Source: Talinum fruticosum (taxonomy: Eukaryota; Streptophyta; Magnoliopsida; Caryophyllales; Talinaceae). From it: a stretch of 64,000 bases of DNA. Location of the stretch: NCBI GenBank assembly GCA_021018815.1, contig JAITYX010000004.1, positions 4,839,501 through 4,903,500 on the forward strand. Reading direction: 5' to 3'. Positions 39,288-50,430 of the stretch are shown here, piece after piece. The position numbers were made by a program, and so were the translations under genes. A model generated the notes under the pieces. That model saw only the letters and a program-made list of their open reading frames with translations, made no database searches and had not been told where the DNA came from. The first letter of the stretch is position 1. The number at the start of each line of letters is the position of its first letter.

Positions 39288-39830
39288 CTATGACTTATTT
39301 GCTTCATCCTCTTTCCACATTTCAGTCCAATTTTGTGTAGCTTGTTCCAACCCCATAAAAGAGCCTTCTTTTTCAGGATCCCAGCTGGTAGACAGTGATC
39401 CATAAGCCACTCCAAGAAGAGAGCTCCCAAATGTCAAAAATGTCGTTATAAATGGAACCCAAAGTGGCACTTCCCACACATGATTCTCCTTCAATAAGTC
39501 AAGCAATTTAAGCAACACAACCCCGACTGCCAAGGGCACCCTACTGATACCAGAATCCTTCTGATCATCCTCTCGAACACGACTTGCGGTATCTGATCAT
39601 CATCATCTTCTTCCCCCAGGTTTTTTGGTGCTGAGTTTTTGTGCATTTTCATTTTCCTGTTTGCCCCCAAACCCTTTGGCTTGTGCATGGAGTTTCCAGG
39701 AGGTTGAAGAGAGACAAAGGGGTCTGAGGGATGCAGGGTGGTGAAGGGGTTGGCTTCTAATTTGGTCCCATGACGAAGATGGGTTTGAAGTGTAGAGAGG
39801 CTTTGGTTGGAAAGTAAGGAGGGTGTTCAT
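39288..39830 (-). CDS. PAM68L: PAM68-like chloroplast assembly factor (DUF3464)
   Basis: Thylakoid membrane protein family. PAM68 assists photosystem II assembly and PAM68L the chloroplast NDH complex (established for Arabidopsis). Single exon from the ATG at 39830 to TAG at 39290-39288. Segments: a Ser/Pro-rich transit-like N-terminus with AKGFGGKQENENAQKL; an acidic EEDDDDQIPQVVFERMIRRI; first TM SVG-PLAVGVVLLKLLDLL; VWEVPLWVPFITTFLTFGSS with GVAYGSLSTSWDPEKEGS (second TM and the family's loop); and the tail NWTEMWKEDEANKS. The three segments lie in alternating frames. One base appears extra at the T-run 39621-39626 and one missing at the C-run 39539-39541 (GVPLA expected). The two shifts compensate overall. 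The position, next to the DUF21 gene, matches At5g52780-At5g52790. Confidence 0.85.
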
Positions 39831-40804
39831 GGTTTCTTTTGCTTGGGGAGTTTATGTAAGCTGTCAAAGGATATTTGTATGTTTTGGAATGTTGAGTGAA
39901 GGCTTATCCAAATCTAAAAAGAAATGGAAGGTGGAGAATGAAGACTGCTTTTGATATATCTGTGAAGATATTTGTTACCTTTTACCTCATTGTCATCAAG
40001 AGAGCATACAACAACATAAGAAAAGCCATATGCCCCCTCCCCCGCCCCCTTCCAAAATAAAAAATCTAATTAAGTTCGGGTGGACTATTGTAAATATCTC
40101 TACTTGTAAAGCGATAAAGAGACGGTTGTTTATACTTAAGTTTCCCTAGACCTGACGTCTAAAATTATCGCCGAGTGTTGTTTCTAAAATATTAGAAGTT
40201 TTTTTAAAAAAAAATTAGGTGGGATATAAGCATTCTTCACTAGTTATTTCTTGTGGAAAAACCACCGGTTGACATTGAGCAAATTCTCCCCTATCCAAGT
40301 CCCACAATATCATGTGAAAAAAATTCACCAAAAACAAATACCCCATTAGTTTTGAATCAACTGTAGAGTAAGCACAAAACTATCCAATTGAAAGGGGGTA
40401 AAAAAATCAAGTAAAATTGACTCGTTTAAACATCAGCAAGCTGATGGTTGGGGGTTATTTAATGAAGTCAGCGACAACATGATTGGAGTCATTATTTTGC
40501 ATTTTTGCATACAAGGATTTGATAAACCTCTTAGAGCAATTTTCTTTGCCCACAACAGTGGTTTTCTCCCTTTTTTTTGTTGGTTGGGGGGGACTGAACA
40601 ACTGTGAAAAAACCTTCAGCTTGCTTGTAATTATACAAGTATTCCAGCAACGCAACTCATACAGATGCTGTCAATGCCAAACATTACAATTTACGGAAGT
40701 ATTAAGACCTTCGGTTTGCAGAGAGATTCAGTAACATTAAAATTGTACATAGTTGGATGCATGTCATCTTCAACAACATGAAGTATGTTCTCAAGTAATT
40801 GAGA
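39831..40804. other. Region between the PAM68-like and DUF21 genes
   Basis: Promoter side of PAM68-like and 3' UTR of the DUF21 gene. No gene or clear repeat was recognised. Confidence 0.5.
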
Positions 40805-43800
40805 TTAAGAATGACCAGGCTTTCGTAGCTTCTCATATGAGCCCAGCTGCTTGAGAGGTGAACTCCTTATGGGACCCGTATATGACGTGGGAGAAGTTAG
40901 CCTGGATCTTGCAGGAGAACTCAGAACGGAAGGTCTTGCTAGGGGTGATGGCACAAATGGGTGTATTGGAGACCGCAAAATTGGAGTATTATGGTAGGAT
41001 GAGCAAGGTGATGCCACTGGAGTCCTCCAACTTGGACCAGATCTTGGAGATGATCTTATAACAGGTAGCATATTGATTTTGATCCTGATATTCACATAGT
41101 GATGGCCACATTTGAGTTATGCCCTAATAGAAGTTCAACGTGGTCTTGCTTTCTTTGTTTTTCTTTTCTTTTTTTTTTTTTTTTGGGGGGCGGGTTAGCC
41201 AGTGAAAGTAAGGTTGGGTCCGCCCCTGGGGTAGTAGTCAAAAACAAAGCTTGCCAGGGCCAAACCAGACCTACTGACAACAACCCCCCCAAGTAGGGAG
41301 GCAATGTGAGTCCCAAAACTTAACTTGCGACCATCAAGTCAAGGGCTTTTCGGCACCTAATAATTCAAGATAAAATGGAAAAAATAAATCTGTATGTATG
41401 CTCTACTTACTTGTCATGAACATCAACATATTCATCAGTTTCATCAAATATTTCTTCCTGTAATAAACATAAAATATCAATAAATTGATTGGTGGAGAAG
41501 GGATAAGAAAAGAAAACAACCAGTTATGATAGGATTCTGTGGAGCACACCGCAGAACTGAAACATTCTGTAATACTCCTCATACATGTATTCAGAAATAA
41601 TGATACAAGCGGGTTGAATATCAGAAGACTATGACCAGAAACTAATATGGCTGCTGTACATGGCAACAATCAAAGTCCACCAAATTTTGACAGTTTGCAG
41701 ACTTCTTTCTGTCAGTGATAGGAATTTTTTATCCTGGTGTAGTGAGATTTTCGAAGGGCAAGATGTAGTGATTTACATAGTCTTACACCTGACAGACTAC
41801 AAGCTTGTTTATTTTTAAATTTTTTTTGCCGCAGGGGGGATGGTGCCCCTATGCAGGGTGACCCAGCGAGCTGTCCAGCAGTTGGGGAGGGGGAGACATG
41901 GTTCGGATAGTCTGATGGAAGCCGTTGCCCATAAGGGAACAGTCAGCTGCTATGTTTCTAAAATACATGCGGAAAGGTTCTACTCAAGAAAGTGGTTGTA
42001 ATAGTATTGGCCATAGAAAGTGTTTACATAAATATGAGATCTTATCAAGCCCCTGTTCCATTTAACTGTTTAGCTGTAAAGAGAGTTGTAAAATTGTAAG
42101 AAAAACTGTAAGGAGTTGTAAGGAACTTAAGGAGCTGTAAAATAGTTGTAAAGTTAGTTATAAAAAGTTGTAATTAGCTGTAAGGCTATAAGCTAAAGTT
42201 AAATGGAACAGGGCCGACTACTAACACAACCAGCCTACCACTACCAGAAAACATAAATAACAATTCTAGTGGTAGTAGTAGTGGAAGATACGAACATTAA
42301 AACATATAGAGAAAATGGTGTTAGTGAAAGAAGACACATTGCGGTTTTCCAAAGAAGGACACAAAAACTAAGTTGTATTACACTTAAAAGATAAGTAGGT
42401 TCAACAAAACCTAAAATAACCTGCATTGGAACAAAAACACTTGCAGCAGAAGGTAATGAAGAGAACTTGTATGTACTATGGAACAATGTACAGAAGAAAC
42501 ATAACATGTTTAAAGCTGCAAAGTGAGAAGAGATGTGTGTATTGTGATTATACCAATAACTTCTTCATCGGGAGTTCAGAATTACCTGCAGTAGTTCTTC
42601 CATCACATCCTCCATTGTGATTATACCGATAACTTCTTCATTGGGATCCGGAAAAGCATCGAGATCTGGTGGTTGTAGAACGCACGTATTTCCATTGGGC
42701 ACAAGGACGTTTTTGCCTAGCTCTATGGCATCAGTGATCGAAATACTATGGGCTCCATTTTCAGTTGAACGTACATTGAATGTGTTTCTTGATGTTTTCT
42801 TTTGCTCTTTTTTAATACAAAGGCACTGATGATATGTCCCTGTGAATTTATGCATATCACTTCAATGTCAAGCTCTGGACCAAATCTATAACTTGCAGCA
42901 GTTAAATTTATCCTCCCTTTTTAGGAAATGGCGGGTAGACAAGAACTCAGGCCTAGGCTCAATTGGAGGGCCTTCCCACCCACACCCTTAAGCTCGAATC
43001 CCCATCTTACCTCACAGGTGTATTGAGGTCTCAGTATCAAAAACAGTGTATAATAATATAGCTAAAGATAAGAAAAACCTTATTGCACCTTTTTTCTCAG
43101 GTTGTTCGGGTGTAGAAATCATATTAGGCTTCATCGCAGCCAACAATGGTTGTCTGCTCTTCACCACTACTCCCATATGGCTGTTACCCTTTTGAAACAG
43201 ATTCAGTATATCGTATAAGGGCAAGTGATCATAGAATCTGTAACAGTTGACAACACACGTTAACTAGCTATATGGAATATGCCTGGGGAGACGATGTGCA
43301 AATGGCGGTGACTTATGCAGTGTCGAACCTCGGAATTTTTCTAATGGTGATATTTCTGATTGGAGTTTCATCTTCAGGGCGGCAAGCAATCAAGTTTTTT
43401 ACCTGCAATTAGAAGTATAGGTAATATTTATTCAAAATTCACAGATTATGCAAAACTCAAGTCTGCATGAGTGAAACTACATGTAATAAAAGAATTACAT
43501 ATTCCCTACTGTCGTACCAAAATAAGACCTATAATATTCGTGGGACTGCCAGAATAGACGGGCACGCGACTATGACCTTTTCTCATTATCAAATCCATTG
43601 TGTCCCTGTAAAGGAAGCTCATTGATGAGAAACTGGAGGAAAAGGAAACATACGAGGAAATGATGCAAGGGATATGAGAAGCTTACTGGTCAAGTTTAGC
43701 ATTTACGTCAAGGGAAAATACTTCACATATAGGAGTCATAGCATCTTTAGCAGTTTTTTCTGTCAACTCCAGAGCTCCACCAATGATGGTTGTTTCTTCA

Positions 43801-45502
43801 TGGGTCAACTCTCCACCTTTGCCAGCCTGATGACATTAAAAAATAACACTTTCATATTGTGACACTTTTACAGTTCAATGTGTGCACCGTTTAGGATATC
43901 ACAGCTCATTACTCATCTACTTCCTCCGAGAATCAAATCCACATCACTAACCTCATTAGCATGGAGGTCAACAAAAGTTTTCAGCTCCGAGCGCCTTAGC
44001 AGTGCAGCATGTCCTCTGCCAAGCAGCCGGTCCAAAAGCTGATATTATTTGGATAAAAACCACAGTTATTATATATAAGATAGATCATGCTCCTAATATC
44101 ACTAGCGTTATTCCTAATGTCAAGAAGAAATAATATTAAGTCAACACAATAACAATCAGTAGGCTTCTGCTGACACATAGATACCAGGATTCTCTAATCC
44201 TCCCATGTACCGCACAATCCAATTCACGCATTCTGGAAATGGGTGTACTATGAACAAATGAAACCAAACCATAACCAGAGAGTCTCATGTCACCCTCACC
44301 TATGGAGAGTGTGGGGGCAGGTAACAAGCACACAGCTTCACCTTTACAAACGAAGAGGCTATTTCTATTGGACTCTACTATTACTTCAGAACAAAAGGAG
44401 CAGAGATGGTTAGTAAGAAATTTGGTTACAGCACTCCATAGTCCTAAAAAGAAGAAACCCTTCTGTGAATATCTTTGCAGTCTTATGAAGTAGATAGCAG
44501 CAGTCTACCATGGGCCTCTAGCTTAAATCCTTGCAATTTTTAAATTTCAGTGGTGCTCTACACTCTGTATTACATTCCAATTTCCACACACACAAGTGAA
44601 TAAACCATCATACACAGGAAAGACGTAATAAGCCTACACATCACTCCCCCCAACCAGAAACACACAAAAAAAATTTTATGCAGACAGCTTATCGAGAAAA
44701 ACCATACCTTGCTTATTGGATAAGATAAAGGCAGCAGGATAATAACGAGTAGACGGACCAAGAAGGCAAGTTTTGCACCCACGCTCAGTCCATATTGCGA
44801 GCATACAGCTTGAGGGATTATCTGCAATCCAACAACTAATTTTTTGAATGACTAAAGTTGTAATCCACTATCCCATGAATGGGGGCAGGGAGCACCAAAA
44901 AAATAAGACAGGGACAATTTCCTCGACAGTCCTAATGACATCTATATTAGGGGCATCCAGAGACCACAGCAAAGTTTGTCGAATTACCTCACCAAATGCA
45001 AGTATGAGTGTAACTGATATCAATATAGCACCCCAGGCTGGGAGAAGCGCATCGAGGAAAATTGGCAAAGCCTGGAGGACAAAATTCTGGTTATGTAAAC
45101 AAAAAGAGACAAAACACCTCACAGTTTTCAGCCAGCAAAGATACCTCCATGGCCATGGCGTTGTATATGAGGAGGGTACATAGTAGTAGGTGCTGGTTCT
45201 TAACAAGGGGTAAGATCTTCTCTGCAGCCAGGAACAAGAAAAAAGCAAGAAATAGCAGTTCATTTAGGGCTGGACATTTCTGAATATTAACAAAACATTA
45301 AGCACCATATTATGTACCAACCTGCATTTTTCCGGTCCTTGGGCCGACCAGACTTAGCAAGAACCTCGAGGTCAACTAGGCTAAGAGACATAAGTCCTAA
45401 CGTAAGACCCGACATAAGGCCAGCAAAACACACAAGAGAGATACATATGATAAGATAAACCCAAAACATGGGTTGACAACATGGAACATCGTTCGCAGCC
45501 AT
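40805..45502 (-). CDS. CBSDUF: DUF21 and CBS-domain membrane protein (CNNM-type transporter)
   Basis: Plant relative of the CNNM/CorC magnesium transporters. Exons: 45502-45322, 45221-45145, 45071-44988, 44821-44708, 44038-43952, 43826-43687, 43605-43518, 43402-43329, 43237-43079, 42839-42586, 41457-41411, 41084-40805 (about 527 aa). DUF21 helices: [20 protein letters not shown] with [79 protein letters not shown] region: [111 protein letters not shown] Ser/Pro-rich tail ends GHS. Exon 9 leaves phase 2, but the open frame of exon 10 needs phase 1, so a one-base problem (near 42800) or an unseen mini-exon exists. Intron 10 carries a MITE. The function is inferred from the family. Confidence 0.88.
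42049..42215. mobile_element. MITE, GGCCCTGTTCC family, copy 3 (best ends)
   Basis: Left end GCCCCTGTTCCATTTAACTG; right end reverse-complemented GGCCCTGTTCCATTTAACTT. The 167-bp element is made of TGTAAAG/TTGTAAG words and is non-coding. It sits in intron 10 of the DUF21 gene. A target duplication was not identified. Confidence 0.65.
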
Positions 45503-48069
45503 CTTTACCCAGAAATATTAGAGAAAGCTTCAACCAACCACTAGAACTAATGAAGCCAAGTGGATATCTCTGTTAAAACAGAAAATGTACAAGAAAGCAT
45601 GATGGGAAACAGGTAGAGGATATAAAAGGAGAAGAAAAGAGCATAATGCAGGAATTTGGCGTCAGAACATTCTAGGGTGAAGGTCAGGAATGTAGAGCAA
45701 CAATGTCAGCATATGCTCAGAAACAAAAGTGCGGGAAAACAGACAAAGTAAAAGGGACAAAAATGTAACATCTCCAAAACCAAATGCCGAAAGTACATAA
45801 AATAATAATTACTAGCCGTAATGCACTCTTGTACTTCTGAGGGACAATATTAGAAATACAGAGTCCAAATTAATGGGATCTAATACAAGATGCTACAATG
45901 GTTGCTGAAATAAACAAATATAATAAAGCAGTAACTCAGGAGCCTTATGTCAACAATTAAGACCAGAAAATTTTCTTTAAGACGCTTTACTATAATCATA
46001 AACTATAGAAAGCCACAATATGCCCAAGGCCAGCAAGGTACAGGGCCAAAACGTCCCATAACACATAAAACGGCTTTCATCTAGAGGGTTGGGGCAAAAT
46101 ACGATCTATATCTTAACATGGAAACTTGGACTCCTGATCTTAAACTTTATCAAATCTCTTAAAATCTTCTTGCTGACAGAAAACAACTGCAGTCACATTT
46201 ATTTAATTACTTACATTAAACCTGCATTCTGGAGGTGATTCAAAATTACTATTATACACACAAACTCTGCTATAATGAATCCCGACAAGGCAATGTCCAG
46301 AGTGGTCTATAACTTCACCAGGTAATTATATCATTTATATTACGTGTATCATTAAGTACTGCTCTCTGGAAAGGGTAATGTACTGTTCTGTATCATGCAT
46401 CACGTATGCACGAATCCTCCAGACTATGCAACTACAATCTCCATATCTACAAGTTATGTCTTGTATCATGCATATTATACCCACACACCGATCAATCAAG
46501 CGAGATTCTGAAGCCAGTTATGTCACTCCTCTCTAGGCAAGGACAACCTAATGTTATTTTATGAATTAATTACTGCTTAAAGCCATGAATTAACCCACAT
46601 AATAGTTAAGAAGTTGGTTTCCATCACCTAGAGATGGACAACCAGATCAATCCAAGGATTAATGTAGTTGGTCTATAGATATTAAGAATAATACCAGGAG
46701 ATCCATTTATCAGCTATTTAGTAATTATATTGACAAAAGCACAGTAGACATCTGTTTTCTTTTCCCTTCAGATTATATCCCTCATATAAGACTACAAACA
46801 CAAGGTACATATGGTTAGGTACATTTCCTGGTTTAACTATCCAAAAAGGCAGCTTCTTGGATACTGCCCAAGATGCGGAAATGATGATGTAACCATAGAG
46901 ACTAAGAAAAAGGAATAATTGGTCATTCCACCTAGCCTTTGACATCACTTTCAACTAATTGAGCCGCCCAACTTATTCTGTTTAAGAACGATCAACTAGT
47001 CCACAATACGATAACCTTTGGCTGCAAGAACAGGACATTGTTTTCTAATTTTCTTATGAGAACAACAGTGTTTCCTTAGAAACATAGGTTGTCTTCAAAA
47101 TACTAACCTGTAAGAGCTCCAAATCAAATCTTTTAATTCAGGTTTGTAATCTTTCCATTAATCACAACTAAAATTGATCAGACCCAGTCACACAGGAAGA
47201 CTTCTTACTTTGATTGGGTCATTGGGCTATAGCAGAGGAAAATCCTTGAGGTGGCAGCGCCACCAATATAAATCAACTCTCAACAATGTAGGGGCGAAGC
47301 CAACGCCTGTATTGAAGGGGAGCCATGAACTAAACTGAATAATTTAGGGGGCATAATATTAAAGAACGAGAATCTTAATGTACACATCTAGGCAGCCAAA
47401 GCTAGATATGCATTCGACAACCAGAAAATTATTCGCGAAAGTAACTTATGCAGGCAATTCAAATGCATTTTGAAAGATTACTTTGCAATTTGTCAAGCTA
47501 TTCAAGCTCCAATAACATTTCTGATAAAGGTCATTAAGTGCTGCCCAGCTGGATCCCTTATCCAACATATTATGGGTGTAACCTCGAGACGCCACCCTCT
47601 CACTGTGGGTGGTGTGGAGATGATAATAGGCCTATGTCACCCCTCCTTAAAGAAAATCTCCCACCCCTGAGCCTAGACCTTGTCCTTACCTTCCCAGGTC
47701 CACACACAGAGCAATAGTAGAAAATAATTTGATAAGGAACTCAGATAGTTTAGTGAGATAATGGCGGAATATAATTATTGGCCAATATGTGGAAATGGGC
47801 AATTATTTCAGTCAGTGAGCACACTAACAAGTTATCATAATTCATGATAGTCCATTACTAAATTAGAACTATTTGATTCATAGATCATACAAGACGGCTA
47901 GAAATCAAAGGCATAAACGTCCCCGCTCAAACTTTCACAAGTTCATATGTATGCAAGTATGCAACCTCTCACTGTGCATTTTTCGTGGTTGATATCAACT
48001 TATTGCATAATCCATTCTATAAATATAACGCAGTGAAAGCCAAATTATATGCATAGAAAAAAAACCTCA

Positions 48070-48250
48070 CCTTGCTCTCCAGCCTTTGGTTGGTGTCATG
48101 AGGATTTGACACACTCGCTTCCATCAGTTTCGCAAAGAAATGCCCATATCTCGGTCTTAAACTGTGACTTCAGCATTATTGGACTTGAATATGTTTTCCT
48201 AGCATAGTATATGACGAAAATCATTTCTCAATCTGCATAGTGAAAATATC
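48070..48250 (-). other. Candidate 5' UTR exon of the DUF21 gene
   Basis: On the minus strand the segment ends GCTGGAGAGCAAG followed by GTGAGG, a strong donor. It contains a tiny upstream frame (ATG at about 48146). It could be spliced to the coding exon at 45502. Supported only by the donor match and position. Confidence 0.25.
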
Positions 48251-48834
48251 CAAGGATTAGAAACTTCAAATTCATGGTTGTAAGGTAAAAAGATCCTCAC
48301 TCATGTACGTATCGTATCATAATCCAACTTGCCATATGAAATAAGGGACCCGGTTATTTCTTGGTTGTGTGTGTGTGTGTGTGGGGGTTGAAATTAAATT
48401 GCATGCTTCAATACCCTTCTCCTCATCCGCCCCCCCAAAAAAAAAAAAAAAAAACCCAAAAGAAAGGATCAAGCAAAAGCAGTTCCAACTTCAGATTCTG
48501 GGACTGAAAAGCTGAAATTCAAGAAACCCTTTTTAAAAATGGATAAGCTTGCTAGATTTCCACTTACACTATCAAGCATATCACAAATAGAAAATTGCAT
48601 TCTTTACTTGGTCAATTAGCACTTATTCAATAAACAAATGCACATCATGAACCGTAAACATAAACCCACATCTGTGGTATATGATAATTGGTATTTTGTG
48701 GACAGACAAACGCGGAAATAGTACCAAGAGACCGCATTAAACAATCTCAAGAACATAGAAACAGTGACGTATAAATGGTATTCATGGAATAAACCTGCTA
48801 TTGTAATCGATCAGTCTGTTGTTGGTTACCTCTC

Positions 48835-48985
48835 TCTCTCTCTCCCTCCCCCACCCCCCGCCCGCCCCCCAAAGAAAAGTCCGAGCAGAGAAGAGCGCCG
48901 GATTCGTGAACATCCCTCAGTCCTCCCGGTCTTCCCCGTGGCGAAGCTGATCAAACGCACAGCAAAGCCAGTTCAATTTTATTAA
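48835..48985 (-). other. Candidate first non-coding exon or promoter-proximal region
   Basis: A GC-rich island in AT-rich DNA. On minus it runs through GGGGGGCGGGCGGGGGG and a GA repeat to AGAG followed by GTAACC, a possible donor. It may be the transcription start region of the DUF21 gene. Speculative. Confidence 0.25.
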
Positions 48986-49565
48986 TTTCTTTTTAAGGGG
49001 ATAATCATTTTCTTTTTTTAATTTTTAGGAAAATAAATGTTACTATATGTCATGTAGTTATAGTGAAGGTTGATGTATAAAATACCAAGACAAACATATG
49101 TGAAAAATATTTGTTTTAGGATTTAAACAACCACAAGTATTTCTAATGTGAGTTTTATTTTTGTAGGGTTTGAAAAATTTTGATGTATGCAGCTTTATTT
49201 CTGTTAATATTTTTATAATAAGTAGAGATGCTTATTTTAAAATCGTTTCAGGATTCATTATATTTAAAAAGAGAACCCTTTATGCTAATCGGTCATAATT
49301 ATTGAACATATTTTGAAAAAAATAAATCTGATTGAATAAAATAATTTTATAAAAAAATTTATTGAATTTATTGGAAGCAACTTATAACATCTTACGGATA
49401 AGGTTTTCTATATTTGAATATTTTTATATCGGGTTATGCACTTATAATATGGTCATTTTGTAGTTTTGTTATACACCTTATCCCTCTTGTAGTGAGGAGG
49501 GCAATATAAATTTTTAGACAAGACTACTTTTACAAAAGATAAAAAAGATATAAATTCGTTATATT

Positions 49566-49700
49566 ACACTTCTTTCATTTGATAATACTTCTTGTTTTCA
49601 AATTGTAAGGAAATACAGAAGAGACATCAAATTCACGACAAAATTTGTATTAAAAAATCAAGTTACCCCAAAATTTCATTTGACATTAAGAAAATCAATG
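49566..49700 (-). mobile_element. Truncated Stowaway-like MITE, same family as 5151-5419
   Basis: In reverse orientation the segment reads CATTGATTTTCTTAATGTCA then GGGGTAACTTGATTTTTTAA, paralleling CATTGATTGTTTTCATTTCC and GGGTAACTTAGTCTTTTAAC of the 5151 element. It ends with TCAAATGAAAGAAGTG, matching TTGAAACGAAGGAGTG. The other half is missing. Confidence 0.45.
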
Positions 49701-49718
49701 AAAAAGGAGGGAAAAAAC

Positions 49719-49978
49719 TAGCAATGACAAAATTTCATCCGACACGGTTACTCGAATTTGTGTGACTTAGAAAACGGATCCGGTCATGAATTTGTTGTTC
49801 GAATTTTAAATTAATACATAATATTTTCCTATTTCTGTTATCCAAATTGGATTTTAATCCAAATTTATATTTGTTCGAATTGTCTAACCCAAAAAATCGG
49901 ATATGGAACAAAAAATTTCGTCAAATTACCAATTTATTCGATATGACTTTTACCCGACCCCAAATTTTGTCACCTCTA
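49719..49978. repeat. Short element with inverted TAG..GACAAAATTT ends
   Basis: Left end TAGCAATGACAAAATTT; right end reverse-complemented TAGAGGTGACAAAATTT. The interior has TCGGAT/TCCGAC words. It resembles non-autonomous hAT ends, but the flanking octamers do not match. Confidence 0.35.
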
Positions 49979-50168
49979 GGATGAATATAATAAACTATTC
50001 ATCAATATATTATTAAAATTATAAGATTATAATTATTATAAAATGAAAAAATTAATTAAAGCGACAAGTACGGGATGACGTAGTATATACATTGGCCTTA
50101 TAATTTAAAAGGTAAACTCAGACCCAAAACAGACGTGCAAGCCTAAACCAGGAAGGCATGATTTACTA

Positions 50169-50241
50169 GGCCCAAAGTGCGTGGTACAGCTTGAAATATA
50201 CAGGGGATCACAAGCCCAGTTGGAAGGGCCCAACCGGCCCA
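50169..50241 (+). promoter_or_regulatory. Cluster of site II (GGCCCA/AGCCCA) motifs upstream of PrimPol
   Basis: GGCCCA at 50169, AGCCCA at 50213, GGGCCCA at 50226 and GGCCCA at 50236, 190-260 bp before the ATG. Site II motifs bind TCP factors in promoters of plant replication and growth genes, fitting a DNA-replication enzyme. CTCCGCCAAG at about 50263 is only a weak E2F resemblance. Confidence 0.5.
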
Positions 50242-50430
50242 TCACCCAGCGAAACAAAATTTCTCCGCCAAGATTTTGTAGAAAAAAATTTAAAGTTGAA
50301 ATCAATCCCGCTCAGAGAACAGTTGGGAGAGAGAGAGATGGAGAGAGAGTGTGAGTATCAAATCAAACTATCAATCTCGCAGGGCCTTTGGAAATCCACT
50401 CTGAAAAAATTGTGCTTCTAGATATCAGAA

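Larger units (their letters stand above)
45503..50430. other. Long upstream region of the DUF21 gene; shared promoter space with PrimPol
   Basis: About 4.9 kb without a recognised coding exon between two divergent genes. It holds two candidate non-coding leader exons (listed separately), a TG repeat at 48366-48382, two repeat elements (49566-49700, 49719-49978) and site II motifs before PrimPol. The rest is AT-rich with no family-like frames. Confidence 0.5.

Noticed and set aside
41160..41345. Poly-T followed by GGGGGGCGGGTTAGCC, possible retroposon tail
   Set aside because: Suggestive of a reversed A-tailed insert, but no target duplication or second copy was found in the window.
42905..43020. 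Possible SINE with a GCTCGAATCCCC B-box-like word in DUF21-gene intron 9
   Set aside because: No A-box at the right distance, no tail or target duplication could be delimited.
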